From Nitrospira sp. KM1 (GTDB taxonomy: Bacteria; Nitrospirota; Nitrospiria; Nitrospirales; Nitrospiraceae): DNA of 64,000 nt. This document shows, one piece after another, positions 1 to 8,287 of the stretch. Under the pieces are notes generated by a model. It was not told the origin of the DNA. It saw only the letters and a list, made by a program, of their open reading frames with translations, and ran no database searches. The translations under genes and the position numbers were made by a program. Numbering within the stretch: position 1 is the stretch's first letter; each line of letters starts with the position of its first letter. Location: positions 1,178,001 through 1,242,000 of the forward strand of contig NZ_AP022671.1 in assembly GCF_011405515.1 (NCBI RefSeq), given 5' to 3'.

Positions 1-262
1 TCTGCATTGTGGGAACGATGAATTGAAACAGGCCCTCGGCGGACTCCCTCTCGAACTTATGGATAACCGAATAGCAGTCGTCCCGGGTGATTTCGCCCTG
101 CTGTGCACGATTGGAAAATGACGAATACAACTCGGTCACTGTCCAAGTCGGGATGATCGCCACCTTCCCTCGTTTGACCATGAGCTTATTCACGATGCGC
201 GTACCGCGTTCCATGCTGTAGCGCTTTACGAGAGCGGTCGAATCAAAATAGTAATAGGGCAT
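1..262 (-). CDS. PIN-domain ribonuclease toxin (VapC-like), 3' end outside window
   Basis: The visible 87 codons begin MPYYYFDSTALVKRY and carry the first acidic residue of a PIN nuclease (Asp7 in FDSTALVKRY), Glu19, and a later TELYSSF segment matching the second acidic position. PIN toxins of type II systems cleave RNA with a Mg-binding acidic cluster. The start at 262 lies 4 bases after the stop of the upstream small gene, with AGGGGAGG about 10 bases before it, so the pair is translationally linked as in toxin/antitoxin operons. The C-terminal acidic residues lie beyond the window. The PIN fold is seen; the toxin role is inferred from family and context. Confidence 0.8.
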   Translation of the reverse strand, partial: MPYYYFDSTALVKRYSMERGTRIVNKLMVKRGKVAIIPTWTVTELYSSFSNRAQQGEITRDDCYSVIHKFERESAEGLFQFIVPTMQ

Positions 263-266
263 ACGC

Positions 267-527
267 TCATATCCTCCCCTTGAGAATAACCGCCGCCAAC
301 GGACCGGACATTTTCGACAATCGGTCTTGAAGCTCATCGAGCGGCACTTCTTCATAGCCTTCCCGGCGAAGCTTGTCGGCAAGATTTCCGGTGTTGAACG
401 ATGTCGTATCGTCGCGCAATCGGTCGCCCAGTCGCCGTTTAGCAAGCCGGCTGGGTACGCGTTTCTGGGTCGCTGTCAGTCCACGGCCGCGGCTACGCGG
501 CGCCCGCCCGCCAATTGCTTTGCTCAT
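267..527 (-). CDS. Putative antitoxin of the PIN toxin
   Basis: An 86-aa, Arg/Lys-rich protein lies directly upstream of the PIN gene on the same strand and stops 4 bases before the toxin start. Its ATG is preceded by GGAGGAG at good spacing. The N-terminal 35 residues are strongly basic; the C-terminal half (EEVPLDELQDRLSKMSG) is acidic and probably helical. No ribbon-helix-helix or AbrB signature is obvious, so its class is not recognised. The antitoxin role rests on gene order, size and coupling only. Confidence 0.6.
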   Translation of the reverse strand: MSKAIGGRAPRSRGRGLTATQKRVPSRLAKRRLGDRLRDDTTSFNTGNLADKLRREGYEEVPLDELQDRLSKMSGPLAAVILKGRI

Positions 528-547
528 AGGTTCGTCTCTCCTCCATC

Positions 548-1684
548 TTAGTGAGTTGCACCTGGTTTCAACCCTTCACTTGGACACCCGGCGGGACGGA
601 TGGCCTGAGCCGGAAGCTCAGATTCTCCGTACACGTGAGCCGCGATCGCCCTTGCCACGTCGCTGGAGAATTCCTGTTGCATCACTCTCACAACCTTGGC
701 ATTCGCTTCGCGCTCTGATAAGTGTCCTTCCTTTCCTCCCTTGGAAATCGCCCCCACGACACGCTGCCCGTCGACATCCAGCACTTCGAAGTCGCTGCAC
801 CATCTGACATACACGAATTGGGGATCCCTCACATCGATAGGCCACACGCGGACGAGTCCGCGGACCAGGACGTCCACCGGATGATCAGCGGCGGAGGCGT
901 CGAGAATGGAACCCGAGCTCGCACGACCCATCACATGCAGCCCCTCCTTGATCAATCCTTCACTCAACGCTCGCTGCACCGGCTCAGCTTGATCCCCGGA
1001 AACCAAGACGCCGACGGCAAGATGCGCGTCAAGAAATTGATCGAGTTCCTGAGTCAATTCGTTGACTCGATAGGGAGGGGCAATGCCCTGTCCGCTCATC
1101 CGAATGACACGCAAATCGGTATTATATGTTTCGCGCAAGACGAGATTACGGATGGCCCTCCTCATTCCCCTGACTTTGACGAGCTTATCCGAGGCATGCC
1201 GTGACTCGGCGACATCATCCTGTATCGAATGGTCCAAGTCTGCTATCTTTTCCTTGAAGGCGGTCTCGGCCTGAGACCGCTGCATGACCGCGAGCGCATA
1301 GGACAATCCCTTTTTCGGGTCGAGCCAGCGATCGGCGATCCGAACGTTCTCCAGGACTTTATCCGTCGACACCTGAGTCAGGTTGTCGAGCGTCAATCTC
1401 CGCTCGTCACGCGCCCGACCACTCTGCTCGACAACCAGATAGGATTCCCAGTCCTTGGACTGAGCGGAAATTTCACTTTTGAAGATGCGTGCCAATGCCG
1501 CGTAGGCCTGATCCTCCGCTGCGTGCCGATTATCGGCCTGGCCCACTCCGACGAGATACTGAGAGGAGGGATACTCCGGGCTGGTTCCATCGATCCATGC
1601 CGGTTTGGACGGTCCTCCAAACGATGTACATCCTGTGATCAGCCAGCCGAAAACTCCCAGAGCGATGATGATCTGCCGCGTCAC
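548..1684 (-). CDS. LPP20-like outer-membrane lipoprotein
   Basis: A 378-aa protein beginning at a GTG whose last two bases form the stop of the upstream gene (GTGA overlap), which decides the start. Residues 1-20 are a lipoprotein signal (MTRQIIIALGVFGWLITGC) followed by a PAWIDG segment and a domain typical of LPP20-family lipoproteins (SSQYLVGVGQ, then AAEDQAYAALARIF). A second half of about 200 residues with mixed alpha/beta character is less recognisable. It is the last gene of a four-lipoprotein run that includes LpoB-like and COG3014-like members. Function is unknown; a role in envelope or peptidoglycan assembly is inferred from the neighbours. Confidence 0.75.
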   Translation of the reverse strand: MTRQIIIALGVFGWLITGCTSFGGPSKPAWIDGTSPEYPSSQYLVGVGQADNRHAAEDQAYAALARIFKSEISAQSKDWESYLVVEQSGRARDERRLTLDNLTQVSTDKVLENVRIADRWLDPKKGLSYALAVMQRSQAETAFKEKIADLDHSIQDDVAESRHASDKLVKVRGMRRAIRNLVLRETYNTDLRVIRMSGQGIAPPYRVNELTQELDQFLDAHLAVGVLVSGDQAEPVQRALSEGLIKEGLHVMGRASSGSILDASAADHPVDVLVRGLVRVWPIDVRDPQFVYVRWCSDFEVLDVDGQRVVGAISKGGKEGHLSEREANAKVVRVMQQEFSSDVARAIAAHVYGESELPAQAIRPAGCPSEGLKPGATH

Positions 1685-3162
1685 GGCAACACCCGTTGAA
1701 TGAGGAAACCCGTCTCTCCGGCTCCGAGAGAGATGGTGCGCCCTCCTGCTGCCTTGTTGCCGGCCAAGGCCCCACCCTGCACCTGATACGTACCGGGCGT
1801 TACCCATGTCCGTGCGATATGGATTTCATCAGGCAATGTCCGCCAACTGCGTTTGTCGGCTTCCTCCGACGCAACGGCATACCCTTTCGTCAATAAGCTC
1901 ACGATGAGACCGACCCATGGCCCGGCGTCTTTCCCGGCGGCCTGCTGAGCACCCCTTGTCGCTCCTTCCGCGAGACTGAACTTTACAGCTGCTCGCGCCA
2001 ACGCCTTTACGGTAATGCCCGGCATCCGTTCAGACAGCGCCTTCTCGGCCTGCGCCGTCACGCTCTCGGTCAGTTCGGCCCGCGCGGCAACCGGGGTTCC
2101 GGTGGTCGGGTTCAAGTACACCGCATCGCTGTGGAACGCCGTTTTCTGAATCACCAGACGCGGTAACGCGACTCGCACAACACGGCCGTTCAGACCATAC
2201 AGCGTGCTGTCAACCGCCCGGTTCTGACGTCCACTGGCCTGAGAAAATCCGCGATTCAGGAGAACCAGTTGCAACGCATCCAGGCTGATCGGCAAGTCCA
2301 GAAACAAATCTTCCTTGCGCGGCGCGCGGCCATTATAGCTGATCACAACAACTTGAGCGAGTTGCTGGTGCGCGCGAACCGATTGCCAGGTCACCTCTGG
2401 AAATTCGCGTTGGTAATCTGCGAGCTCTTGAGTGAGCTGCAATGCTTCAGCCGTGCGAAGAAGATCCCGCTGCAGTTGAACCGGCGCTGCCGTGCGTGAC
2501 CAACCTTTGGTCGCGTCGAAAATCTCGTAGGCCTTGCGATACGAGATAAACGCGTTATTGATGTCGCCGGTGCTTTCGTACAGAATGCCCGCCACATACC
2601 GTGCAGATGCGTCTTCGCGATAGGCCTCTTTATCCTTGATCCTGTCGGACAATAAATTCAGGCGGCGATCGATTTTCCGAGCCTCGACGAGGGCATCTTC
2701 CCACTGGCCCAACATCGCGTAGTTGATACCTCTCAACACATTGATCAGCACCTGTTCGTAGGGATCGCCCTCATAGGGCAATGAGGTATCGTTCGTCATG
2801 AAGGCGAGCGTTTCAGTCCGAACTTTACGCGTATAGAGGCGATCGATCTCGTCCTCGGCCTGTTCGAGCATCTGATTACTCTGCTGAAAATCACCGGCCA
2901 GCTGGAGCGTCATCCCGCGGTCCATCCCGTACAACACGCGGCTTTTCTCTCCATATTCTTTCTCCGCCTGCTGGATCGCGGCATCAGCACGCTTGAAGTC
3001 GTGTGCCATCAGACTGTTGTCGACAAGGAGGTATCGATCGACGGAAGGTCCGCAACCCGAGACGAGAACCGCGAGGGAGATGATGAACAACGGCCACGGT
3101 AAAACACGAAGGTCCCACCGTGGGGAATCTGAAGCGCCAAGGCGTAAGACCGGGAGGTTCAA
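1681..3162 (-). CDS. COG3014-like lipoprotein with TPR-like N-terminal half
   Basis: A 493-aa protein with a lipobox (LAVLVSGC) near residue 37. It is followed by helical repeats (AHDFKRADAAIQQAEKEYGE, then QLAGDFQQSNQMLEQAEDE) and a long domain containing RGINYAMLGQWEDALVEARK, features of the uncharacterised COG3014 family. No ATG precedes the lipobox in frame, and a TTG at 3162 is the best available start, 15 bases after the LpoB-like stop and without a clear Shine-Dalgarno site. The 4-base overlap with the next gene indicates coupled translation. In other bacteria this family is commonly found beside LpoB and LPP20 lipoproteins, as here. Confidence 0.75.
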   Translation of the reverse strand: MNLPVLRLGASDSPRWDLRVLPWPLFIISLAVLVSGCGPSVDRYLLVDNSLMAHDFKRADAAIQQAEKEYGEKSRVLYGMDRGMTLQLAGDFQQSNQMLEQAEDEIDRLYTRKVRTETLAFMTNDTSLPYEGDPYEQVLINVLRGINYAMLGQWEDALVEARKIDRRLNLLSDRIKDKEAYREDASARYVAGILYESTGDINNAFISYRKAYEIFDATKGWSRTAAPVQLQRDLLRTAEALQLTQELADYQREFPEVTWQSVRAHQQLAQVVVISYNGRAPRKEDLFLDLPISLDALQLVLLNRGFSQASGRQNRAVDSTLYGLNGRVVRVALPRLVIQKTAFHSDAVYLNPTTGTPVAARAELTESVTAQAEKALSERMPGITVKALARAAVKFSLAEGATRGAQQAAGKDAGPWVGLIVSLLTKGYAVASEEADKRSWRTLPDEIHIARTWVTPGTYQVQGGALAGNKAAGGRTISLGAGETGFLIQRVLP

Positions 3163-3177
3163 CGGACGAGGAGGAGT

Positions 3178-3807
3178 CTAAAAAACCGTGCGTTTCTTTT
3201 CAATGACTTTCTTGATCTTCTTCTGGCCGAACCAGACCTTCGCGTTGCTCTCCAGGTCAACCATCTGGAGATCGATCTGATAGAACATGGCGGTGGTCCC
3301 GTCGACTTCATCCGGTATGGTCGCAATCGCGCCCTTCATCATATAGTCGGCGCCAATCTCCTTGCCGGGCGCCTTCTGCGTATCTTCACGGGCATACATG
3401 GCCTGCTCTTTGCGCTCGCTCCTGACTTCCTCGCGCTCGTTCTTACCCGCGACGAACGTGACCTTCTGGGAGTTCGTGAGTTCACGTTCGAGATCCGTTA
3501 CGAACGTCTGCACATTGATGTGTTCGTGACTGCTGTTGACAACAGTCCCCACCACCACAACCGGAGGTCGGTGCTTCAATTGCGTGAAATTATTCAACCA
3601 GGAATATTCCAAGGCATCCTTGACCATCGACTCGGCCACCATGCGCGAATCGGTGTCGTTCCAACGCCCGCTCAAATCCGTGACCAGTCCGGAATCAACA
3701 CGCGTGACTCTCGTTTCGTGTCCGCATCCTCCGAGCATCAGCACGCCGATCGCACACATGGCCATTCCCATTCTGCGCACATAGGGTCGTACCATCACTT
3801 TCCTCAT
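3178..3807 (-). CDS. LpoB-like penicillin-binding-protein activator lipoprotein
   Basis: A 209-aa protein with a lipoprotein signal (GMAMCAIGVLMLGGC). Its body matches the LpoB/COG3417 pattern: SGRWNDTDSRMVAESMVKDAL, RPPVVVVGTVVNSSHEHINV, then a KEIGADYMMKGAIATIPDE segment. LpoB in enterics spans the periplasm to stimulate a bifunctional peptidoglycan synthase. Here the resemblance supports the fold, while the partner is unknown. Starts at 3807 (MRKV) and 3795 (MVRP, with AGGA 5 bases before) are both possible. The longer reading frame upstream overlaps the preceding gene and is unlikely to be used. Confidence 0.75.
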   Translation of the reverse strand: MRKVMVRPYVRRMGMAMCAIGVLMLGGCGHETRVTRVDSGLVTDLSGRWNDTDSRMVAESMVKDALEYSWLNNFTQLKHRPPVVVVGTVVNSSHEHINVQTFVTDLERELTNSQKVTFVAGKNEREEVRSERKEQAMYAREDTQKAPGKEIGADYMMKGAIATIPDEVDGTTAMFYQIDLQMVDLESNAKVWFGQKKIKKVIEKKRTVF

Positions 3808-3850
3808 GATTGTTGGGTGCACGGAGCCGGCGCGTGCCAGTGGTGTCCGT

Positions 3851-4417
3851 TTATTGTCGGTTGGAGCGCTTGTCTTCTTCCTTCTCGAGCCGCTCAAAGA
3901 GGCGATCGGCATTCTTCCGAACGAAATCCCGGACTTGCCCGTTCAGTTCCTTGGCCTGCTCGAGATTGTTCTTCATATCTTCGAGGTTCAATTTCGTCAG
4001 CACGTAGTAGGTGCCGGTCTTCTCATCTTTAAAGCGGTCGATCGAACGAACTCCGCTGAGACTGGTGGTGGTGATGGTTTTGATCGCTCGTTCGACATTC
4101 TGCTCTTCCGTGTTTCGCGAAAAGTCTCCGGCAGTAGTGGAAGCTGCATAGTCACGCATCAAGTAACCTGTATAGGTGTCGAATGTCTTCGCAATCTCTG
4201 CCCGGCCTCTGTTTTCGGCTGTGTCCCACGCCAACGGTTCATTTCGCACTCCGGTGACCGATCCCACTCCGTAAAACGCCTTCGTGTCCTTATCGTTGAA
4301 CGCTCCGGACCCCTGTTTCACCCACTTTGGAGGACCTCCGCAGGCGGTAAGCCCGACGATCAACATGAGTGCGACTCCGCTACCGGCCAATCGTAAGAGC
4401 CCCTGTGGCTGGTTCAT
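3851..4417 (-). CDS. LPP20-family lipoprotein
   Basis: A 188-aa protein with a clear lipoprotein signal (GVALMLIVGLTAC, Cys26) and an excellent AAGGAGG site 6 bases before the ATG, which marks it as the probable first gene of the four-lipoprotein run. The mature part has the LPP20 pattern: PPKWV, AFYGVGSVTGVRN, AENRGRAEIAKTFDTY, and a later DEKTGTYYVLTKLNLEDMK segment, ending in a charged helical tail. It is paralogous in architecture to the last gene of the run. The cellular role is unknown; outer-membrane anchoring is inferred from the lipobox. Confidence 0.8.
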   Translation of the reverse strand: MNQPQGLLRLAGSGVALMLIVGLTACGGPPKWVKQGSGAFNDKDTKAFYGVGSVTGVRNEPLAWDTAENRGRAEIAKTFDTYTGYLMRDYAASTTAGDFSRNTEEQNVERAIKTITTTSLSGVRSIDRFKDEKTGTYYVLTKLNLEDMKNNLEQAKELNGQVRDFVRKNADRLFERLEKEEDKRSNRQ

Positions 4418-4580
4418 CTGCGTCCTCCTTCGTGTAGTGGCGATCCTGGCTTGGTTGAGCGTCGTGGCGTGCCTCAGAATTCGAGAAAAACGACGAAATC
4501 ATGCTAACATGCACCTCCAATCGAGTCAACGAAACCGCGGCGCAACGTGTCATCTCGCAAGACCATGAAGGAGGGCTTCC

Positions 4581-4751
4581 GTGGCCGACGTACAAATAGA
4601 CGACGGTATCATCAAGATCCTCAACCTCGACATCCAAGACCCCAAGGCGGCGGCAGTATTGGCTGAATATCCCCAAGTTCGATGGGCCGAGATCACCAGA
4701 CGTGCCTTGAAAATCGGCCTGGGTTATCTGAAGGGAGGGGCAAAAGATTAG
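4581..4751 (+). CDS. Small hypothetical protein (56 aa)
   Basis: A short gene starting at GTG 4581 with AAGGAGGG five bases upstream. It encodes a 56-aa soluble protein beginning VADVQIDDGIIKILNLD, with an amphipathic C-terminal part (WAEITRRALKIGLGYLKGG). It is divergent from the lipoprotein cluster and converges on the caspase-like gene, the two stop codons overlapping by 4 bases. The near-perfect ribosome site and the position filling an otherwise empty gap argue for a real gene. No family is recognised. Confidence 0.55.
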   Translation: MADVQIDDGIIKILNLDIQDPKAAAVLAEYPQVRWAEITRRALKIGLGYLKGGAKD

Positions 4752-6145
4752 GGTTTGTCAGGAGGAGTTGGGGCATTCGATTGCGCGACCGCTTCTCGCG
4801 CGCGCGAATGAGTTCCCCCAAGTTCGAGATAGCGGGTAAAGGCCTCGACGGCCTTATGCTGATCATGCATGCTGTCGGCATACAGAAGACCGAGCGAAAA
4901 GTAGACATCGACATAGTTCGGATTCACCCGTAGCGCTTCCTGCATCGCCTGTTCGGCCTCCAAAAACTGTTCACGCTTCTGATAGATGAGTCCGAGTGTA
5001 TAGTGAGAATCGGCGTTCTTGGGCGCATACTGCACCGCCGCTTTCGCCGCGGATAAGGCATCGTCAAGGTCTGGAAGCACCTCCAACCGGACATAGCTCT
5101 TCAACACATAGGCATCTCCGAAGGTCGGATCGTAATCCAATGCCTTGTTCAGACGTTCCAGGGCCTCCTCCTGTCCTTTTCCAGTCTGAAGAAGCGAGAA
5201 CGCCTGTTCATATTGCATTTTTGCAGCCTGAAGTCGCTCAGCGGGAGTCTGCGGTTCTCCGCCCAGCCTGAATGCGGCCTTTCGGCCCTCGATGAGAACC
5301 GTATCTCCGTCTCCCTCGATCTGAGAGAACAACGGATGTTGACTTCCGTGAGATTGCTCTTGGATTTTGGTCGTCACGTATCGTCCCAGTTCGCTGGCCA
5401 TCAGCCAACCGTTCTTGTCCGAGTCCGCCCCTCCCGATAGGCCGGCAACGATGGTTTGCGCGAACAAACTCCGTTCGTTCGTCCGAGCGAGGCTCTCCCC
5501 TTTGTCTGCCGCAGCCAGGACCTGAACGGCACGCTTCTCCATGTCGTCTTCCGGAGCTAGCCGCCCTTCCAGCGAAAGCGGCTGAGCGGCGCTCACTTCC
5601 CACCCCCGCACCGCCGCGTCGAATACAAGCAACGTATGCTTGGAGGCAATGCGGCGGCTGAATTCCTTGATATTCTCGAACGTGATCGATTTGGCCACAT
5701 TTCCAACCTGTGCATCCCACGGCACCAGGTAGCCGATCTCAATCCCGGAAGAATCCTGCATGACGCCCGCATGTCCGATGTAATAGATCACCAAACGATC
5801 CTGCCGTCCGACCTTCCGAGGCAGAAAATCTGACAGCGTCTGCTGCAAGCGACGGAAGCTCGCATCTTTGTCGTACAGCTCGACCACATTATCGAATCCG
5901 AGTTGCCGCAGTGCGTTCGCCACCGACTTTCCGTCTTCGATCGCGCCGGAAATTTTGGGAGCCAGAAGATAATTCTCTATGCCGATCACAACCGCCCACG
6001 ATTTGTAGTAGAGGGCCTCGGGCTTTCCCAACTGCGCATGCCCAGCCTGCAGCTGAGCCAGAGTCAGGAAAATCACAATTGATAGGAAGGGGATGATGCG
6101 GGAGAAATGTGGAGCGCGTCGAAGCATAGCCAACATGGAGTGCAT
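4748..6145 (-). CDS. Secreted caspase-fold (C14-like) protein with TPR repeats, catalytic Cys missing
   Basis: A 465-aa protein with a signal peptide or N-terminal anchor (residues 15-37). A caspase-like domain begins at KSWAVVIGIENY (49-59), has the catalytic His region YYIGHAG (His125) and the segment where the nucleophile normally sits, LLVFDAAVRGW (172-182). The family pattern there is D-x-C-x-S/R-G, and the Cys position is Ala178. A Ca-loop-like DSDKNGWLMASEL (241-253) follows, as in many bacterial caspase homologues. Residues about 300-450 are TPR repeats. It is probably a non-proteolytic scaffold outside the cytoplasm. No clear Shine-Dalgarno precedes the ATG, so Met4 or Met7 could also be used. 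Confidence 0.8.
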   Translation of the reverse strand: MHSMLAMLRRAPHFSRIIPFLSIVIFLTLAQLQAGHAQLGKPEALYYKSWAVVIGIENYLLAPKISGAIEDGKSVANALRQLGFDNVVELYDKDASFRRLQQTLSDFLPRKVGRQDRLVIYYIGHAGVMQDSSGIEIGYLVPWDAQVGNVAKSITFENIKEFSRRIASKHTLLVFDAAVRGWEVSAAQPLSLEGRLAPEDDMEKRAVQVLAAADKGESLARTNERSLFAQTIVAGLSGGADSDKNGWLMASELGRYVTTKIQEQSHGSQHPLFSQIEGDGDTVLIEGRKAAFRLGGEPQTPAERLQAAKMQYEQAFSLLQTGKGQEEALERLNKALDYDPTFGDAYVLKSYVRLEVLPDLDDALSAAKAAVQYAPKNADSHYTLGLIYQKREQFLEAEQAMQEALRVNPNYVDVYFSLGLLYADSMHDQHKAVEAFTRYLELGGTHSRAREAVAQSNAPTPPDKP

Positions 6146-6222
6146 GAATCACTGGTGAGATTTCAGCCTACTCTGGCATTTGAACACCTGTCAAGAAACC
6201 AGGGGGGAAACGGTGCGACGGC

Positions 6223-6239
6223 TAACCGAGCCTCGGTTA
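6223..6239. promoter_or_regulatory. 17-bp perfect palindrome in the acsA/caspase-like divergent region
   Basis: The arms TAACCGAG and CTCGGTTA flank one central base. It lies 124 bases before the acsA start and 78 bases before the start of the divergent caspase-like gene, a typical place for an operator. A second smaller dyad, ACCGT-N4-ACGGT, lies at 6251-6264. No T-run follows either, so a terminator is less likely. The regulator is unknown. Confidence 0.4.
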
Positions 6240-6362
6240 TTGCATCATCGACCGTAATGACGGTATGTTGCAGCTCCTGCCCATTGCACCGGCGCACCGG
6301 CATGAGCCGCGAAGCCAGTCTTCTGGTCATCGTGCATCGAAGAACGAAGGAGTCCGTTCGTC

Positions 6363-8252
6363 ATGGCAGACAACATCGATACCCTCTTAAAGGAAAGCCG
6401 CGTCTACCGACCGACCGACAAGACGAAATCTGCCGCCCATATCAAAGATTACGAAAGTGACTACCGGAAATCGATCGCGGACCCGGAAGGATTCTGGAGC
6501 GGCATGGCCAAGGAACTGGAATGGTTTACGCCCTGGAAGACCGTCCTCGAGTGGAACTATCCCTGGGCGAAATGGTTTGTCGGTGCAACCTGCAACATTG
6601 CGTATAACTGCCTGGATCGCCATGTGCGAACCTGGCGCAGGAACAAAGTCGCGCTGATCTGGGTGGGAGAACAAGACGAAGAACGAGTGTTCACATACGC
6701 TGAGCTGTATCGACAGGTCAATCGTTGTGCCAACGCGCTGAAGAAGCTGGGCTTGAGAAAGGGCGACCGCGTCACCATTTATTTGCCGAAAATCCCCGAG
6801 CAGGTCATTGCCATGCTGGCTTGCGCCCGGCTGGGCATAATTCACAGCGTCGTGTACTCAGGATTCAGCGCCCCCGCCTTGGCCAGTCGAGTGAATGATG
6901 CCGAAGCCAGGCTCATCATTACCGCCGATGTCGGTTTCGACCGGGGCAAGGTCATCAACCTGAAATCGGTCGTCGACGACGCGATGAAAGCGTGCTCGAC
7001 GGTCGAACACGTGATTGTCGTGCGGCGCCAGCATGTCGATCCCCCGCCGGTCGGTTCCAAAGAGCTCGACTGGCACGCCTGGGTCAAGGACGAGAAACCT
7101 GTCTGCGACGCGGAACCGTTGGACTCCGAATCTCCCCTGTACATCCTCTACACCTCCGGCACCACCGGAAAGCCCAAAGGAGTCGTTCACGTCCATGGTG
7201 GATACATGGTGGGAACCTATGCGACGACGAAATATGTGTTCGATCTCAAAGACGAAGATGTCTATTTTTGCGTCGCGGATCCCGGCTGGGTCACCGGACA
7301 CAGCTATATCGTCTACGGGCCGCTGCTCAACGGCGCGACGATTCTCACCGCCGAAGGAAAACCGGACTATCCGAATCCCGGGCGCTGGTGGGATTTGATC
7401 GAGCGGTACGGGGTGTCGATCTTTTATACGACGCCCACCGCGATTCGTCTTCTCATGCGGTATGGCGAGGACTGGCCGAAGAAATATGACCTGTCGACTC
7501 TCCGCATTCTTGGCAGTGTCGGCGAGCCCATTAACCCTGAGGCCTGGGAGTGGTTCCATCGCGCGGCCGGCGGGGATAAACCCATCATGGACACGTGGTG
7601 GCAGACGGAAACGGGCGCGATTCTCATCACGCCGCTGCCGACCGTTCCACTGAAACCCGGCTCGGCCACACGACCGTTTTTCGGCATCGAAGCCGATGTG
7701 GTCGATCGCGAAGGCAAAAGCCTCCCGCCGAACGCCGGAGGGTTCGCGGTCATCAAGAAACCTTGGCCTTCGATGATGCGAACCATCTACAAGGATCCGG
7801 AGCGGTACAAGGCGTACTGGCAGACCATTCCGAACTGTTACACGGCCGGCGATGTGTGCCATAAGGATGCCGATGGATACATGTGGTTCATGGGCCGGGC
7901 CGACGACGTCATCAAGGTCGCAGGCAACCGTCTTGGGACCGCTGAGGTAGAAAGCGCTCTGGTGAGCCATCCCGCCGTGGCAGAAGCGGCGGTAATCGGG
8001 AAACCGCACAAGACCGTAGGAGAATCCATCAAGGCGTTTATCATTCTCAAGCAGGGCGAGCATGAGACTCCGGAGTTGATCCATTCGATCAAAGAACAGG
8101 TCAAACAGGAACTGGGGAAAATCGCTGTCCCGGCGGAAGTCGATATCGTGGCTTCGCTGCCGAAAACCCGATCGGGGAAAATCATGCGAAGGGTGCTCAA
8201 GGCCAAGGAACTCGGCCAGGACCCCGGCGACATTTCGACTATCGAAGAATAG
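6363..8252 (+). CDS. acsA: Acetyl-CoA synthetase (AMP-forming)
   Basis: A 629-aa protein that activates acetate with ATP and CoA to acetyl-CoA in the cytoplasm. It carries the phosphate-binding loop YTSGTTGKPKG at about residues 263-273, the WWQTETG motif near 413, the hinge/C-terminal GRADDVIKVAGNRLGTAEVE region, and the regulatory lysine motif PKTRSGKIMRR near 600-610, where Acs is known to be acetylated. Length is slightly short of the usual 650. ATG 6363 has AAGGAG about 10 bases upstream. It is transcribed alone with a possible operator upstream. Confidence 0.95.
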   Translation: MADNIDTLLKESRVYRPTDKTKSAAHIKDYESDYRKSIADPEGFWSGMAKELEWFTPWKTVLEWNYPWAKWFVGATCNIAYNCLDRHVRTWRRNKVALIWVGEQDEERVFTYAELYRQVNRCANALKKLGLRKGDRVTIYLPKIPEQVIAMLACARLGIIHSVVYSGFSAPALASRVNDAEARLIITADVGFDRGKVINLKSVVDDAMKACSTVEHVIVVRRQHVDPPPVGSKELDWHAWVKDEKPVCDAEPLDSESPLYILYTSGTTGKPKGVVHVHGGYMVGTYATTKYVFDLKDEDVYFCVADPGWVTGHSYIVYGPLLNGATILTAEGKPDYPNPGRWWDLIERYGVSIFYTTPTAIRLLMRYGEDWPKKYDLSTLRILGSVGEPINPEAWEWFHRAAGGDKPIMDTWWQTETGAILITPLPTVPLKPGSATRPFFGIEADVVDREGKSLPPNAGGFAVIKKPWPSMMRTIYKDPERYKAYWQTIPNCYTAGDVCHKDADGYMWFMGRADDVIKVAGNRLGTAEVESALVSHPAVAEAAVIGKPHKTVGESIKAFIILKQGEHETPELIHSIKEQVKQELGKIAVPAEVDIVASLPKTRSGKIMRRVLKAKELGQDPGDISTIEE

Positions 8253-8287
8253 CAACCATGCATCGGCATGCATCAGGAGGGAATCGT

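Noticed and set aside
373-1204. Long plus-strand frames opposite the LPP20-like gene
   Set aside because: They lie antisense to a gene with a lipobox, family motifs and a coupled start, and their translations are low-complexity Arg/Ser/Pro-rich without motifs.
6858-8273. A 471-codon frame antisense to acsA
   Set aside because: It is the mirror of a highly conserved GC-rich enzyme gene; its Asp/Arg/Gly-rich translation has no domain pattern and no ribosome site.
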